Below are positions 1 to 9,096 of a DNA stretch of 64,000 nt, piece after piece (position 1 is the stretch's first letter; every line of letters begins with the position of its first letter). Below the pieces are notes generated by a model. That model was not told where the DNA came from. It did no database searches and saw only the letters and a program-made list of their open reading frames with translations. The translations under genes were made by a program, and so were the position numbers. Source of the DNA: Metabacillus niabensis (GTDB lineage Bacteria; Bacillota; Bacilli; Bacillales; Bacillaceae); the NCBI RefSeq assembly GCF_020524345.1, contig NZ_JAIVLH010000001.1, positions 491,728-555,727 of the forward strand. Direction: 5' to 3'.

Positions 1-68
1 ATGATATAGACAGAATATAATATTGATAGAGAACATAAAACCAGTGATGGTTAAGGAAAGGATCGTTT

Positions 69-1337
69 ATGTTTAATCAAGTATTAAATGAAGCAATAAA
101 CCTCGTAAATAAAGGAGAAACAGAAGAAGGACTGACTCTTTTAGAAAACATAATACCTACATTACATGATGAAGAAAAGCTTCAATTAGCAGATCAGTAT
201 TATCAGTGGGGTATAATTGATAAAGCACATGAAATAATTGAAGAACTTCATTTCCTATACCCTGATGAGATTCAAATCACTTTATTTTTAGCAGAGCTTA
301 AGATTGATTTGGAAAATGAAGAAGAAGCGATAGAACTTTTAAACATGGTTTCTAAAGAACATGAATCATATCCACACGCTTTACTCTTGTTAGCAGACTT
401 ATACCAAATGCAGGGTTTGCCAGAGGTGAGTGAGCAAAAATTAAAAGAGGCCAAAGAAATATTACCCCAGGAACCGGTACTTGACTTTGCATTAGGGGAG
501 CTCTATTTTCACCAAGGAAAGTATAAACATGCTATTCCATATTACCAGGGCCTTTTAGAAGAACATGACCTGATTTCCGGCGTTAATTTGCATCAAAGAT
601 TGGCAGAATGCTTAAGTGCAAATGGACAGTTTGAAGAAGCACTTGATCATTATAAGCAAACAATTGAGTCTCAAGAAGATGCTGATACACTGTTTGGTTA
701 TGGATTTACCGCCTACCAAGGGGGATTCTACAAAACAGCTATACAACAATTCCTAACCTTAAAAGAAGCGGATCCTTACTATACTTCCCTTTATCTATAC
801 TTAGCAAAATCATATGAACAAGAAGGTCTTTTAGAAGAAAGTCTTGAGTCGGTTCAAGAAGGCATAAAAGTAGATGAATACAATAAGGACTTATACTTAT
901 TTGGTGGAAAGATAGCGATAAAAGTTGGGCAAATTCCAACTGCAGAAAATTTATTACGTGAGTCCCTGGCAATAGATCCTGGTCATATCGAAGCTGCGAT
1001 AACCTTATCCCATGTTTTCCTCCAGGATGAACGATATGATGATGTGGTTGATCTTATTACTGAAATTAAAAGATATGGTGAAGATGATCCTCAATTTGAG
1101 TGGAATTTAGCCAGAGCTTATCATCAAAAAGAAGAATATACACAGGCATTAAAACATTATGACCTTGCATATACTTTTTTCAAGGATCAACGAGATTTCT
1201 TACACGAATACGGTTATTTCTTGTTAGAAGAAGGAAGAATACAGCAGGCGAAGGCAGTTTTTCAAGAAATCCTTAAACAAGACCCATCAAATGTCGAAAT
1301 CGATGAGATCTTGCTACAATTAGAAGATGAATTTTAA
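69..1337 (+). CDS. ypiA: TPR-repeat protein YpiA
   Basis: A 422-residue acidic soluble protein built almost wholly of tetratricopeptide-like helical repeats (for example residues 140-165 and 355-395, with the recurrent spacing of small and aromatic residues typical of TPRs). It has no signal peptide or membrane segment. TPR proteins are scaffolds, so the role is probably protein-protein interaction; the exact partner cannot be read from the sequence. The start is ATG at 69 with AAGGAAAGG just upstream. It is followed after 81 bases, without a terminator, by ypiB, and this pairing is conserved in Bacillus, which suggests joint function in envelope control. The identity as YpiA rests on overall similarity and on order. 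Confidence 0.88.
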   Translation: MFNQVLNEAINLVNKGETEEGLTLLENIIPTLHDEEKLQLADQYYQWGIIDKAHEIIEELHFLYPDEIQITLFLAELKIDLENEEEAIELLNMVSKEHESYPHALLLLADLYQMQGLPEVSEQKLKEAKEILPQEPVLDFALGELYFHQGKYKHAIPYYQGLLEEHDLISGVNLHQRLAECLSANGQFEEALDHYKQTIESQEDADTLFGYGFTAYQGGFYKTAIQQFLTLKEADPYYTSLYLYLAKSYEQEGLLEESLESVQEGIKVDEYNKDLYLFGGKIAIKVGQIPTAENLLRESLAIDPGHIEAAITLSHVFLQDERYDDVVDLITEIKRYGEDDPQFEWNLARAYHQKEEYTQALKHYDLAYTFFKDQRDFLHEYGYFLLEEGRIQQAKAVFQEILKQDPSNVEIDEILLQLEDEF

Positions 1338-1418
1338 TGAAAAAGAGAAGGATTTTATTTTTATTTTGTGGAATTATCAAAGTAAGAATATACTCGATAT
1401 TGCAGAGGAGGGAATAGT

Positions 1419-1964
1419 ATGGTGGCCCCTGTATCTGTCCATGAAAAGAAAGACTTCATCAGGTGGTTTCTAAACCATTATCAATTAAAAAGAAGAGAAT
1501 GCGTATGGATATTAAATTATTTAATGAGTCATGACACTCTAATGGAAAAGGTACATTTTGTCGAGCAGGCTCAATATTGCCCAAGAGGGATTATTATGTC
1601 CACGCATTGTGTTGAAGAAGTTCCATTCCGCTTTTATAAAGAAAATGTGATGACGACAGATGCTGAGAAGTCTTTTCACGATATAAGACTAAATAAAGAC
1701 GAAGAGCTTTTTATTCAGCTTAATTTCAGGTCAGCTTATCAGTCACCACAATATGCTGCAGTTCTCGAATCAAATCCTTTTATGCCGGAACATTTAAATG
1801 AAAATGAAAAAGATAAAGAAATAGCAGAACAAATTCTTGAATACTCTATTCAGCGTTATCAAAAAGAAAAGCTTCTACATTTAATTGATCAAGCACTTGA
1901 TCAACAAGATAAAGAAATGTTTCAAACGTTAACTCATCAATTAAAGCAATTAAAAGAAAAATAA
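1419..1964 (+). CDS. ypiB: UPF0302 protein YpiB (ReoY orthologue)
   Basis: A 181-residue cytoplasmic protein matching the UPF0302 family; the N-terminal block [20 protein letters not shown] and the phrase WILNYLMSH are family hallmarks. In Listeria the orthologue ReoY, together with ReoM, controls ClpCP degradation of MurA and hence peptidoglycan synthesis (established knowledge of the family, not shown here). The C-terminal third is a Gln/Lys-rich helix. The ATG at 1419 follows GAGGAGGG at good spacing. It is probably co-transcribed with ypiA. A terminator-like structure follows at 1973-2060. Confidence 0.9.
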   Translation: MVAPVSVHEKKDFIRWFLNHYQLKRRECVWILNYLMSHDTLMEKVHFVEQAQYCPRGIIMSTHCVEEVPFRFYKENVMTTDAEKSFHDIRLNKDEELFIQLNFRSAYQSPQYAAVLESNPFMPEHLNENEKDKEIAEQILEYSIQRYQKEKLLHLIDQALDQQDKEMFQTLTHQLKQLKEK

Positions 1965-1972
1965 TCTATATT

Positions 1973-2060
1973 GGTAACTCATTTAGAAGGATCACCGGGA
2001 CAAAAGAATGTTGATGTCCAGTGTGTGATTGACTTAAAGTGAGTTACCCTTTTTATTTTT
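1973..2060 (+). terminator. Long structured terminator after ypiB
   Basis: The arms GGTAACTCA (1973-1981) and TGAGTTACC (2040-2048) pair, with the stem extending inward past a bulge, and CTTTTTATTTTT follows. Inside the long loop ATCAC/GTGAT and GGACA/TGTCC can pair as well, so the whole element is an elaborated hairpin rather than a simple one. Confidence 0.7.
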
Positions 2061-2095
2061 AAAACATGTTTCAAACTACATACTTTACTAATCAT

Positions 2096-2124
2096 TTAAC
2101 AATAGTTCGTACAAGCTTTATAAT
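2096..2124 (+). promoter_or_regulatory. Sigma-A promoter for ypiF
   Basis: TTAACA (2096-2101), a 17-base spacer and a perfect TATAAT (2119-2124), placed 38 bases before the ypiF start and after the ypiB terminator. Confidence 0.75.
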
Positions 2125-2161
2125 AACAATATATAAATATGCCAATAGGGAGTTGTGGATA

Positions 2162-2617
2162 ATGAAGTGGGTTTCAAATGATGTTGACTTATATAATCAA
2201 ACGAAGGAATATATTGATACGGCGGTTGTACCGCTGGTGGCTATTTCAGTTGGTTCAGATTTTAAGAACACCGTGTCAAAAGGTGAATTTATCAATTTGG
2301 TTAGTATGGACCTTGAAAGACAGTTGAAGGGGAGAGTTTTTCTATTTCCAACGTATTCTTACTTAAAAAAATCAGAAAATGTGATTGAAAATTTAATAGA
2401 GTGGAAAACTGAATTACAACAAGAATTTAAACATGTAGTCTTCTTAACGAGTGATACGGAATTAAAGGAAGAAAAGAATGAACAATTGGAGGGGAAATTA
2501 ATTTGGCTTCCAACAATACCTCTTGAGAATATGGATGAAAATTTAAAAAGAAAGCTGTTACAAGATCAAGTCGAACAAATTTTGAACATTTTATTACAAT
2601 CTTGGAACAAATCATAA
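2162..2617 (+). CDS. ypiF: YpiF (DUF2487 family)
   Basis: A 151-residue cytoplasmic protein of unknown biochemical role, usually found directly before qcrABC. It opens MKWVSNDVDLYNQTKEYIDT, which matches the family N-terminus. An in-frame upstream ATG exists at 2066 but lies upstream of the promoter -10 box, so ATG 2162, preceded by AGGGAG, is chosen. Residues 75-105 read like a Rossmann-type strand-helix pattern (FPTYSYL, HVVFLTSDTE). It is separated from qcrA by about 140 bases containing another promoter candidate. Confidence 0.85.
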   Translation: MKWVSNDVDLYNQTKEYIDTAVVPLVAISVGSDFKNTVSKGEFINLVSMDLERQLKGRVFLFPTYSYLKKSENVIENLIEWKTELQQEFKHVVFLTSDTELKEEKNEQLEGKLIWLPTIPLENMDENLKRKLLQDQVEQILNILLQSWNKS

Positions 2618-2655
2618 AAACCTTTTCATTTCCAGGATTAGAAAACAGGATTTTA

Positions 2656-2684
2656 TTGACCTCATGGAAAGATTGATATATCAT
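2656..2684 (+). promoter_or_regulatory. Probable promoter of the qcr operon
   Basis: TTGACC (2656-2661), 17 bases, TATCAT (2679-2684). It is followed by a small perfect inverted repeat, TGTCC-ATAAC-GGACA (2718-2732), between the promoter and the qcrA ribosome binding site, which could be an operator or a leader hairpin. Confidence 0.6.
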
Positions 2685-2758
2685 GAGTATGTCCTAGTTT
2701 TATATATCATTTCCGTATGTCCATAACGGACAGAGCTTAAGATAGAGGGGGGAAAATG

Positions 2759-3265
2759 ATGAGCGAGAAAAAACATCGAGTTTCTAGACGTCAATTCTTG
2801 AACTATACGCTTACCGGTGTAGGCGGTTTCATGGCTGCAGGTATGCTAATGCCAATGGTTCGCTTTGCACTTGACCCTGTGCTCCGACCAGCAGAGGAAA
2901 CCGATTTGGTTCAAGTAGTAAAGGTTGACGAAATCACTGAAGAACCTCAACGCTTTGACTTTAAAATCAAACAAAAAGATGCTTGGTATGAATCAGAAGA
3001 AACAAAATCAGCTTGGGTTTTTAAGGAAGGCGATAAAATTACAGCCCTTTCACCAATCTGTAAGCATCTTGGATGTACAGTAGGATGGAATAATGATCCA
3101 GGAAATCCGAACAAGTTTTTCTGTCCATGTCATTATGGATTATATGAAAAAGATGGTAAAAATGTTCCTGGTACACCGCCTCTTGCACCACTTGATGTTT
3201 ATGTACATGAAGTGAAAGATGGCTATTTATTCTTAGGTAAAGCGAAACCACGAGGGGAGGCGTAA
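2759..3265 (+). CDS. qcrA: Menaquinol:cytochrome c reductase iron-sulfur (Rieske) subunit
   Basis: The 168-residue Rieske subunit of the bc complex, passing electrons from menaquinol to the cytochrome subunits at the membrane. The [2Fe-2S] ligands are visible in CKHLGC and CPCHYG. The N-terminus carries a twin-arginine-like motif (SRRQFLNY) followed by a single membrane anchor (about residues 18-35), in line with Tat-dependent insertion of the folded iron-sulfur domain. Two ATGs lie in tandem (2756, 2759); GAGGGGGG at 2745-2752 is better spaced for the second. It is followed after 5 bases by qcrB. Confidence 0.97.
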   Translation: MSEKKHRVSRRQFLNYTLTGVGGFMAAGMLMPMVRFALDPVLRPAEETDLVQVVKVDEITEEPQRFDFKIKQKDAWYESEETKSAWVFKEGDKITALSPICKHLGCTVGWNNDPGNPNKFFCPCHYGLYEKDGKNVPGTPPLAPLDVYVHEVKDGYLFLGKAKPRGEA

Positions 3266-3270
3266 TCAAA

Positions 3271-3945
3271 TTGCTTAACAAAATTTATGATTGGGTTGAC
3301 GAACGGTTAGATATTACGCCTATGTGGCGCGATATTGCTGACCATGAAGTTCCAGAGCACGTAAACCCTGCACATCATTTTTCTGCCTTTGTATACTGCT
3401 TTGGCGGATTAACGTTCTTTGTTACCGTTATCCAAGTTCTTTCTGGTATGTTTTTAACGATGTACTATGTACCGGACATTAAAAATGCTTGGGAATCCGT
3501 TTTTTATCTTCAAAATGAAGTAGCTTTCGGACAAATTGTTCGTGGAATGCACCACTGGGGAGCCAGTTTGGTCATTGTCATGATGTTCCTACATACACTT
3601 CGTGTCTTTTTCCAAGGGGCTTATAAAAAACCTCGTGAATTAAACTGGGTAGTTGGTGTACTTATTTTCTTTGTTATGCTTGGACTCGGTTTAACTGGTT
3701 ATTTATTACCATGGGATATGAAAGCATTATTTGCTACAAAAGTTACTCTGCAAATTGCAGAATCTGTTCCATTAATTGGACCAACAGTTAAGACATTGTT
3801 ATCAGGACACCCGGATATTGTAGGTGCTCAAACACTTACCCGTTTCTTTGCTATCCATGTCTTTTTCTTACCGGCTGCATTATTCGGTCTAATGGCAGCT
3901 CACTTTATTATGATTCGTAAGCAAGGTATTTCTGGTCCACTATAA
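3271..3945 (+). CDS. qcrB: Menaquinol:cytochrome c reductase cytochrome b subunit
   Basis: The 224-residue cytochrome b6-type subunit with four transmembrane helices. The heme-b ligating histidine pairs are seen in MHHWGAS/MFLHTLR and AIHVFF/AAHFIM, and YCFGG carries the cysteine expected for the extra covalent heme of this family. The start is TTG at 3271 behind GAGGGGAGG; the N-terminal sequence MLNKIYDWVDERLDITPMW agrees with the B. subtilis protein. It forms the membrane core of the qcrABC complex. Confidence 0.97.
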   Translation: MLNKIYDWVDERLDITPMWRDIADHEVPEHVNPAHHFSAFVYCFGGLTFFVTVIQVLSGMFLTMYYVPDIKNAWESVFYLQNEVAFGQIVRGMHHWGASLVIVMMFLHTLRVFFQGAYKKPRELNWVVGVLIFFVMLGLGLTGYLLPWDMKALFATKVTLQIAESVPLIGPTVKTLLSGHPDIVGAQTLTRFFAIHVFFLPAALFGLMAAHFIMIRKQGISGPL

Positions 3946-4012
3946 GAAGAAATATGATTAATCATTGTAATTTTATTTATATCGGAAACCACCTTAGTAA
4001 GGAGGGGAAATC

Positions 4013-4780
4013 ATGCATCGCGGAAAAGGTATGAAATTTGTCGGTGACTCTCGTATTTCAGCCGAGAGAAAACCTAACATTCCGAAGGATTATTCGGAAT
4101 ACCCTGGGAAAACAGAAGCATTCTGGCCGAACTTCCTCCTCAAGGAGTGGTTAGTTGGTGCTGTTTTCTTAATCGGATTTTTATGTTTAACCATAGCGCA
4201 TCCATCACCGCTTGAGCGTGTAGCAGATCCTACGGATGCTGGCTATATTCCATTACCAGACTGGTACTTCTTATTCTTATACCAATTGTTAAAATATTCG
4301 TTTGCATCTGGTCCATATACAGTAATCGGAGCAATCGTGATTCCGGGACTTGCATTTGGTGCATTAATGTTAGCACCATTCTTAGATCGAGGGCCTGAAC
4401 GTCGCCCTGCTAAGCGTCCTGTTGCAGTAGGAATGATGATTCTTGGTGTTGCGGCAACATTCTTCTTAACTTGGGAATCTGTTGCAACACACGACTGGGA
4501 AGCAGCAGCTGAACAGGGGAAAATAAAAGCTGAAGCGGATATTGATAAAGAATCTGAAGGATATGCTATCTACCAGGAGCAAGGCTGTATTTCATGTCAT
4601 GGTGATAACCTTGAAGGAGGAGCTGCCGGTAAAGCTCTTGTTGACAATGGTTTAGAGCCTGATGCTATTGCAGATATTGCTAAGAATGGTCAAGGTAGTA
4701 TGCCTGCTGGAGTATTTAAAGGTACTGATGAAGAATTAAAAGTACTTTCAGAGTTTATCTCTGGTGTGACTTCAAAATAA
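4013..4780 (+). CDS. qcrC: Menaquinol:cytochrome c reductase cytochrome b/c subunit
   Basis: A 255-residue fusion of a subunit IV-like part (three transmembrane helices, with the PDWYFLFLYQLLKY motif around residues 83-96) and a C-terminal mono-heme cytochrome c domain with CISCH (heme attachment) and a GSMPAG methionine ligand. The domain fusion is typical of Bacillus. RBS GGAGGGG precedes the ATG. This is the last gene of the operon; a strong terminator follows at once. Confidence 0.97.
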   Translation: MHRGKGMKFVGDSRISAERKPNIPKDYSEYPGKTEAFWPNFLLKEWLVGAVFLIGFLCLTIAHPSPLERVADPTDAGYIPLPDWYFLFLYQLLKYSFASGPYTVIGAIVIPGLAFGALMLAPFLDRGPERRPAKRPVAVGMMILGVAATFFLTWESVATHDWEAAAEQGKIKAEADIDKESEGYAIYQEQGCISCHGDNLEGGAAGKALVDNGLEPDAIADIAKNGQGSMPAGVFKGTDEELKVLSEFISGVTSK

Positions 4781-4806
4781 AAGCTGACATTTGTCAGCTT
4801 TTTTTT
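4781..4806 (+). terminator. qcr operon terminator
   Basis: AAGCTGACA-TT-TGTCAGCTT followed by TTTTTT, beginning directly after the qcrC stop codon. Confidence 0.93.
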
Positions 4807-4874
4807 GATAAAAATAATATAATTTTGTGGAAGAAATTAGCGAGCAAGTATCAAAAAAATACTAAGTTTGGTGT

Positions 4875-5477
4875 GTGAACTTAATGAGAGTATTCCAATA
4901 TCTATTAGGACAGAGGCCAATCATATTTGTTATGTTCATCATTAATTTGTTTGGTACGATTTACGGATATTATTGGTACAGATATCAATTGGCAGAAACA
5001 CCTGCTCATTTTTATATATTTGTTCCTGATAGTCCAACAGCAAGTCTGTTTTTTACGATTGTCTTATTTGCTTTCTTATTTAAGCGGAATTTACCAATTA
5101 TAGAAGCTTTAGCAATTGTTACGTTATTTAAATATGGTATTTGGGCAGTTATTATGAATCTGCTTGTATTAGCGGTAAATGGTACTTTGCCTAGGGAAGG
5201 TTACATGCTTATCGCTTCTCATTTTGGCATGGCTGTTCAGGGGTTATTGTATGCCTCATATTACCGGTTTAAAGCATGGCATTTGATTGTAGCTGCAATT
5301 TGGACGTTACATAATGATGTCATAGACTATGTCTTTGAAATGATGCCCCGTTATAGTGTTTTAATGGAATATTTAAATGAAATCGGTTATATGACATTTT
5401 GGTTAAGTATAATATCTGTAGGAATAGCTTACTATTTAGTGATAAGAAATCAACTAAAGCAACTCGAAATAACCTAG
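4875..5477 (+). CDS. ypjA: DUF1405 membrane protein YpjA
   Basis: A 200-residue integral membrane protein with about six hydrophobic segments and the family phrases YGYYWYRYQL and VPDSPTASLFFTIVL. Its function is unknown. The start is GTG at 4875 or ATG at 4884 (beginning MRVFQYLLGQ, which aligns better with the B. subtilis N-terminus); neither has a strong Shine-Dalgarno sequence. The stop codon lies inside the 5' arm of the terminator at 5471-5499. It sits between qcrC and ypjB as in B. subtilis. Confidence 0.9.
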   Translation: MNLMRVFQYLLGQRPIIFVMFIINLFGTIYGYYWYRYQLAETPAHFYIFVPDSPTASLFFTIVLFAFLFKRNLPIIEALAIVTLFKYGIWAVIMNLLVLAVNGTLPREGYMLIASHFGMAVQGLLYASYYRFKAWHLIVAAIWTLHNDVIDYVFEMMPRYSVLMEYLNEIGYMTFWLSIISVGIAYYLVIRNQLKQLEIT

Positions 5478-5499
5478 CACTTTTTGCTGCTAGGTTTTT
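5471..5499 (+). terminator. ypjA terminator overlapping the stop codon
   Basis: AACCTAGCA (5471-5479) pairs with TGCTAGGTT (5488-5496) and T residues follow. The TAG stop of ypjA is within the stem. Confidence 0.88.
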
Positions 5500-5609
5500 A
5501 CTTATTCTAATAAATGTATAACAAATATTACAGACATCCAAGGCAAATTGTTGGTCTAACCTTGTCCCAATGAACATACGTTTTAATAGATGTTCTAGGG
5601 GGGACAAGG

Positions 5610-6407
5610 ATGAAGAAATTATTAGTCGTCATTATTTTTAGTATGTTGCTTCTACATATAAAACCAGCATTTGCAGATGAATCGTACGACTGGAAATCAC
5701 TTAATGAGATAGCTGATACGGCCCTGCAACTAGCAAAGCAGGAACGGTTTAACGAGTCTGTCCAACTACTAGAGTACTTTGCTGTCAAATTTGAAGAAAT
5801 ACCAATTGACAGACAAGAACTATCACTCGATCATTACCGGACTCTTTCGAATACCCATCAAAATGCACACGAGCTATTATTAGACGATAAAGTAAGTACA
5901 ACCGAAAAGGTAAGATCTTTAACAAAATTTCGTTTAGTGGTCGATGCAATGGTATCTGAGCATCAACCATTATGGAGTTCAATGGAAACATCCATAATGG
6001 AAACTTTCTCTCAAATGAAAAGCGATGTACAAGAAGGAGATAATCAATCTTTTCAACATGATTTTAATGAGTTTCTTGCACTATATGAGGTTATATATCC
6101 CAGTATTCAAGTGGATCTGGATATACAACGCATAAAACGTATGGATGAACATATCTCTGTTGTGGAAAATCAACTCTTTCAAGAAATATCGGAAACGAGT
6201 CAAGCAAAACAATTAGCTGTGATGGAAGAAGAATTAAAAGCAATTTTTGAAAGAGTCAAAGAGGATGAAGCAGACCCATCATTATTATGGGTTATGATCT
6301 CAACAGGAAGTATTATCTTATTAGCATTATCCTACTCTGGTTTTAGAAAGTATAGAGGAGAAAAAGAAAAGCTTATAAAACGTGAAAAAGACAATAGTAT
6401 GAAATAA
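5610..6407 (+). CDS. ypjB: Sporulation-associated protein YpjB
   Basis: A 265-residue protein with a signal peptide (residues 1-22, MKKLLVVIIFSMLLLHIKPA then AFADES), a helical extracytoplasmic domain and a C-terminal membrane helix (about residues 226-243) followed by a Lys/Arg-rich tail. It matches the YpjB family, which is linked with sporulation in Bacillus. ATG 5610 follows AGGGGGGACAAGG. A CATACGTT box (5575-5582) resembles a sigma-E -10 element but no convincing -35 is visible. A bidirectional terminator follows. Confidence 0.87.
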   Translation: MKKLLVVIIFSMLLLHIKPAFADESYDWKSLNEIADTALQLAKQERFNESVQLLEYFAVKFEEIPIDRQELSLDHYRTLSNTHQNAHELLLDDKVSTTEKVRSLTKFRLVVDAMVSEHQPLWSSMETSIMETFSQMKSDVQEGDNQSFQHDFNEFLALYEVIYPSIQVDLDIQRIKRMDEHISVVENQLFQEISETSQAKQLAVMEEELKAIFERVKEDEADPSLLWVMISTGSIILLALSYSGFRKYRGEKEKLIKREKDNSMK

Positions 6408-6417
6408 AGTATCACCA

Positions 6418-6448
6418 AAAAGAGAGTGACTTTTTATCACTCTCTTTT
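6418..6448. terminator. Bidirectional terminator between ypjB and the yitT-family gene
   Basis: AAAAGAGAGTGA (6418-6429) pairs with TCACTCTCTTTT (6437-6448); A and T tracts on both sides let it serve both converging genes. Confidence 0.88.
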
Positions 6449-6455
6449 AGCATGC

Positions 6456-7328
6456 TTACCTTGATAAGGGTTTTTTATTTTCGTCTAAGGTAAAACCTTC
6501 ACCTAACACATCATGAACATCGCTCACAGCAACAAATGCATGAGGATCTACCGAAGTAATAACATTTTTCAAACGAACAATTTCATTTTTTCCAACAACA
6601 CAATAAAGGACATTTCGATCTTGTTTAGAATAAGATCCTTGCCCTTTTAAAATTGTAACTCCACGATCCATTTCCTTCATTATTTTAGCAGCAATTTCTT
6701 CAGGAAGATTTGAAATAATCGTTGCACCTTTTGCAGCATATGCACCCTCCTGCATAAAGTCGATTACTCTGGCTCCAACAAAAACAGCCACAAGTGTATA
6801 CATAGCTTCTTTATAAGAAAGGTATGCTACCCAGGATATCGTGATTACGCATAAATCAAATAAAAACATTGTTTTTCCCATACTCCAACCAATATATCGA
6901 TGAGTCAACCTTGCAATGATATCTACACCACCAGTTGTTCCTCCGTATCGGAAAATTGTTCCAAGGCCAATTCCAATAGAAACACCTGCAAATAGTGCGG
7001 CCAAAGTAAGGTCATCTTTCAATGGCATTTGGATTTGATATCTCTGAAATATCCATAAATATAAAGAAAGACTAACTGTTCCAATAATTGTGTAAACAAA
7101 AGAAGTCTTCCCAAGTACCCGCCAACCGATTATGAAAAGTGGGATGTTTAAGACCAGGTTAGATATAGAAGGGTCAATATGAAAAAGAAAATAAAGCAAA
7201 AGTGTTATACCAGTAAATCCGCCTTCTGCTAGGTTGTTTTGAATGTTAAAATGAACAAGACCAAAACCAAAAATACCTGAACCAATCAAAATAAATACGA
7301 TGTTTTTTATCCTAAGATCTTGCAGCAT
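6456..7328 (-). CDS. ypjC: YitT family membrane protein (YpjC-like)
   Basis: A 290-residue protein with a five- to six-helix membrane domain (residues 10-200), containing the family motifs GGFTGITLLLYF and FRYGGTTGGVDIIARL, then a soluble DUF2179 domain (from about residue 210, GATIISNLPEEIA onward) thought to bind a small ligand. The transported substrate of this family is not established. ATG 7328 has GGAGGTGG on the minus strand. It is the only minus-strand gene in this part, converging on ypjB and diverging from ypjD. Confidence 0.86.
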   Translation of the reverse strand: MLQDLRIKNIVFILIGSGIFGFGLVHFNIQNNLAEGGFTGITLLLYFLFHIDPSISNLVLNIPLFIIGWRVLGKTSFVYTIIGTVSLSLYLWIFQRYQIQMPLKDDLTLAALFAGVSIGIGLGTIFRYGGTTGGVDIIARLTHRYIGWSMGKTMFLFDLCVITISWVAYLSYKEAMYTLVAVFVGARVIDFMQEGAYAAKGATIISNLPEEIAAKIMKEMDRGVTILKGQGSYSKQDRNVLYCVVGKNEIVRLKNVITSVDPHAFVAVSDVHDVLGEGFTLDENKKPLSR

Positions 7329-7472
7329 ATTCCACCTCCGCTAATACATCACAGCGTAAATATTATAGTTGATAGAATGTCAAGGTGCAAATTTTGAGAA
7401 ATTCATGACGAAATAATTGTAAATTAATGATGATTTAGCTAACATTGAATAGAAAAGAATGAGGTGATAATA

Positions 7473-7802
7473 GTGGAGAATAAATCTATGAAGGACCTTC
7501 AAAAAGAAGTAGATGATTACATAGGTCAATTTAAGGAGGGTTATTTTTCACCATTAGCCATGATGGCTAGAATTACTGAAGAAGTTGGAGAATTAGCAAG
7601 AGAAATAAATCACTCCTATGGTGAAAAACCGAAAAAAACATCGGAAGAAGAGAAAAAGATTGAGGAAGAGATTGGGGATGTATTATTTGTCCTGATTTGC
7701 CTTGCTAATTCCTTACAAATAGATTTAGAACAAGCCCATAATCTAGTTTTGGAAAAGTTCAATACTAGAGATAAGGATCGTTGGACAAGAAAAGAAAATT
7801 AA
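7473..7802 (+). CDS. ypjD: MazG-like nucleotide pyrophosphohydrolase YpjD
   Basis: A 109-residue all-alpha NTP pyrophosphohydrolase. The metal-binding acidic motif is split as in Maz[10 protein letters not shown] and EEEIGDVLF. Enzymes of the class remove pyrophosphate from (often aberrant) nucleotides. Start GTG 7473 is chosen because GAGGTG ends six bases earlier; the in-frame GTG at 7464 overlaps that ribosome binding site. It is the first gene of a tight run continuing to birA; dapB starts 13 bases after the stop. Confidence 0.9.
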   Translation: MENKSMKDLQKEVDDYIGQFKEGYFSPLAMMARITEEVGELAREINHSYGEKPKKTSEEEKKIEEEIGDVLFVLICLANSLQIDLEQAHNLVLEKFNTRDKDRWTRKEN

Positions 7803-7815
7803 AGGAGATTTATTT

Positions 7816-8613
7816 ATGTCAGAAATTAAGATTGTTATTGCTGGTGCACGTGGGAGAATGGGCAGTGAAGCTGTAAAACTAGTAGAAGACACAAAACATT
7901 TTCACCTAGTAGCAGTTGTCGACCATAAATACGAGGGAATGAGACTTAATCAAATTGAAGGCTTTAATGCAGATGTTCCGGTTTATACAGATATAGAAAA
8001 ATGTTTCTTTGAAACAAATCCCGATGTTTTAATTGATTTAACTACACCTGAAATTGGGAAGGTACATACAAAAAAAGCGCTAATGCATGGTGTACGCCCG
8101 GTTGTTGGCACAACTGGTTTTTCTGAAGCAGATTTAAAGGAGCTTCAACAACTGACAGAAGAAAAAGGGATTGGTGCGATTATTGCTCCTAACTTTGCAA
8201 TCGGGGCTATTTTGATGATGAAATTTTCACAAATGGCTGCGAAGTATTTTCAAGATGTTGAGATAATTGAACAACATCATGATCAAAAGTTAGATGCTCC
8301 ATCAGGAACTGGGTTAAAAACAGCGGAAATGATTTCTGAAGTAAGAGAAGAAAAACAACAAGGCCATCCTAATGAACAAGAAATCTTACCAGGTGCACGA
8401 GGGGCGAATATGAATGGTATTCGTATCCACAGTGTTCGCCTGCCGGGTTTAATTGCTCATCAGGAGGTTCTTTTTGGAGGCGATGGTCAAACATTAAAAA
8501 TACGTCACGACTCCTATAACCGCGCTTCATTTATGTCTGGAGTTAAATTAGCTGTTGAAAATGTTATGAATATAGATTTATTAGTATATGGATTAGAAAA
8601 TATTATTGAATAA
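7816..8613 (+). CDS. dapB: 4-hydroxy-tetrahydrodipicolinate reductase
   Basis: A 265-residue NAD(P)H-dependent enzyme of the diaminopimelate pathway, giving lysine, cell-wall DAP and spore dipicolinate precursors. The N-terminal nucleotide-binding loop GARGRMG is at residues 9-15 and the catalytic/substrate region reads [15 protein letters not shown] with the expected His-His, Lys and PSGT. Its length is normal. RBS AAAGGAG. It is co-transcribed with ypjD and mgsA as in B. subtilis. Confidence 0.97.
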   Translation: MSEIKIVIAGARGRMGSEAVKLVEDTKHFHLVAVVDHKYEGMRLNQIEGFNADVPVYTDIEKCFFETNPDVLIDLTTPEIGKVHTKKALMHGVRPVVGTTGFSEADLKELQQLTEEKGIGAIIAPNFAIGAILMMKFSQMAAKYFQDVEIIEQHHDQKLDAPSGTGLKTAEMISEVREEKQQGHPNEQEILPGARGANMNGIRIHSVRLPGLIAHQEVLFGGDGQTLKIRHDSYNRASFMSGVKLAVENVMNIDLLVYGLENIIE

Positions 8614-8633
8614 CAGATAAAGGGGAAATGTTC

Positions 8634-9044
8634 ATGAAAATTGCATTAATAGCTCACGATAAAAAGAAAAACGATCTTGTTCAATTTGTGATGGCTTACC
8701 AACCGATTTTTTCCGAGCACCAACTGTTTGCTACAGGTACTACAGGTTTTCGTATTAATGAGGCTACTGACTTACCTGTTCATCGTTTTCAATCAGGCCC
8801 TCTTGGAGGAGATCAAGAAATAGGGGCTTTGATCGCAAAAAATGAAATGGACATGGTTATTTTCTTTAGAGATCCTTTAACAGCACAACCACATGAACCG
8901 GATATTACGGCATTAATTCGTCTTTGTGATGTTTATTCAATACCACTAGCAACAAATATGGGGACAGCGGAGATATTAGTACGTGGATTGGATCGTGGAG
9001 ATTTCCAATGGCGTAATATCATTCATGAAAAGAAAGAAAAATAA
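8634..9044 (+). CDS. mgsA: Methylglyoxal synthase
   Basis: A 136-residue enzyme converting dihydroxyacetone phosphate to methylglyoxal and phosphate. The catalytic aspartate region [10 protein letters not shown], the HEPDI segment and the [11 protein letters not shown] phosphate-binding turn are all present. Two ATGs fit the frame (8628, 8634); AGGGGA at 8621-8626 is well spaced only for the second, which gives the standard [12 protein letters not shown] start. Confidence 0.96.
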   Translation: MKIALIAHDKKKNDLVQFVMAYQPIFSEHQLFATGTTGFRINEATDLPVHRFQSGPLGGDQEIGALIAKNEMDMVIFFRDPLTAQPHEPDITALIRLCDVYSIPLATNMGTAEILVRGLDRGDFQWRNIIHEKKEK

Positions 9045-9096
9045 ACATTATAGATAGTATTAGAATGATTATATACTATGTTACAAGGAGAGGAAA

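Noticed and set aside
5320..5607. Minus-strand frame of 95 codons over ypjA/ypjB
   Set aside because: It overlaps ypjA and its terminator, lacks a ribosome binding site, and its sequence resembles no protein.
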